Below are positions 63,943 to 64,000 of a DNA stretch of 64,000 nucleotides, piece after piece. The notes under the pieces were generated by a model. It worked only from the letters and a program-made list of their open reading frames with translations, was not told the DNA's origin and searched no databases. Positions within the stretch are counted from its first letter, which is position 1, and every line of letters begins with the position of its first letter. Made by a program: the position numbers and the translations under genes. The DNA is from Acidimicrobiaceae bacterium (GTDB lineage: Bacteria; Actinomycetota; Acidimicrobiia; Acidimicrobiales; UBA8190), in the NCBI GenBank assembly GCA_003151475.1, contig PLXQ01000071.1:39454-103453 (forward strand). Direction: 5' to 3'.

Positions 63943-64000
63943 GGGGCTGTAGCTCAGTTGGTAGAGCAGCTGGTTTGCAACCAGCAGGTCGCCGGTTCGA
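63943..64000 (+). tRNA. tRNA-Ala (anticodon TGC), cut by window end
   Basis: Starts GGGGCTGTAGCTCAGTTGG. The anticodon stem GCTGG/CCAGC encloses loop TTTGCAA (TGC). The T-arm begins GCCGGTTCGA at the window edge; the 3' acceptor strand is outside. Confidence 0.93.

Overview
The window is high-GC actinobacterial chromosome. A WhiB regulator, tandem ArsA-like ATPases beside it, an LCP-family cell-wall protein, a RipA-like NlpC/P60 protein, an orphan OmpR-type regulator next to two glutamine synthetases, and secreted proteins built from GYWLVG-type repeats all point to Actinomycetota. Acidimicrobiia is my best guess, by inference only.

Region A (1-13.5 kb) is a gas-metabolism block. After a decayed secreted-protein gene come two adjacent, tightly packed operons on the + strand. 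The first (1337-8653) encodes a group 3b-type NAD(P)-linked [NiFe] hydrogenase: Fe-S beta subunit, a small cyclic-nucleotide-binding-domain protein, flavin subunit, small subunit and large subunit. It continues with the maturation protease, a HypC chaperone, a DMT-family permease and a DUF6390-like protein. The second (8790-13518) encodes an anaerobic-type Ni-CO dehydrogenase module: CooF ferredoxin, CooS, the CooC nickel-insertion ATPase with an unusual Cys/His leader, and an FAD/NAD oxidoreductase. Together they could couple CO or H2 oxidation to NAD(P)H, or run in reverse to dispose of reductant.

Region B (about 13.75-37.14 kb) is a 23.4-kb integrated element inserted in the last codons of glnA. 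The tyrosine integrase abuts glnA; an excisionase, an XRE regulator and a RepA-like ATPase follow inward. The displaced original glnA terminus survives at 13748-13773. The four base differences between the two ends are all synonymous and all on one side of a 13-bp identity, so the element supplies a replacement glnA end and stop codon. Cargo includes a HigB-HigA-SecB-like toxin-antitoxin-chaperone operon, a two-helix K+-channel-like protein with a large insert, secreted propeller-like repeat proteins (one with an SGNH hydrolase domain), small zinc-ribbon proteins, a serine recombinase and two IS1595-family transposases. The second transposase sits in a 3.9-kb transposon (26979-30896) with 29-bp inverted ends, an 8-bp target duplication, a frameshifted transposase and several passenger genes.

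Region C (37.1-64 kb) is ordinary chromosome: nitrogen control (glnA, a second glutamine synthetase, GlnR-like regulator), envelope and secreted proteins, Fe-S assembly (ErpA/IscA-like, Mrp), a short molybdenum-hydroxylase-like fusion beside RidA, MBL-fold and Nudix hydrolases, a WhiB/ArsA-pair locus, a CBS-domain protein, tRNA-Pro(CGG), three large secreted or envelope genes, an SDR, an aldo-keto reductase, a tyrosine phosphatase, and the start of tRNA-Ala(UGC). Before the element arrived, the CO dehydrogenase operon and glnA would have been convergent neighbours about 230 bp apart.
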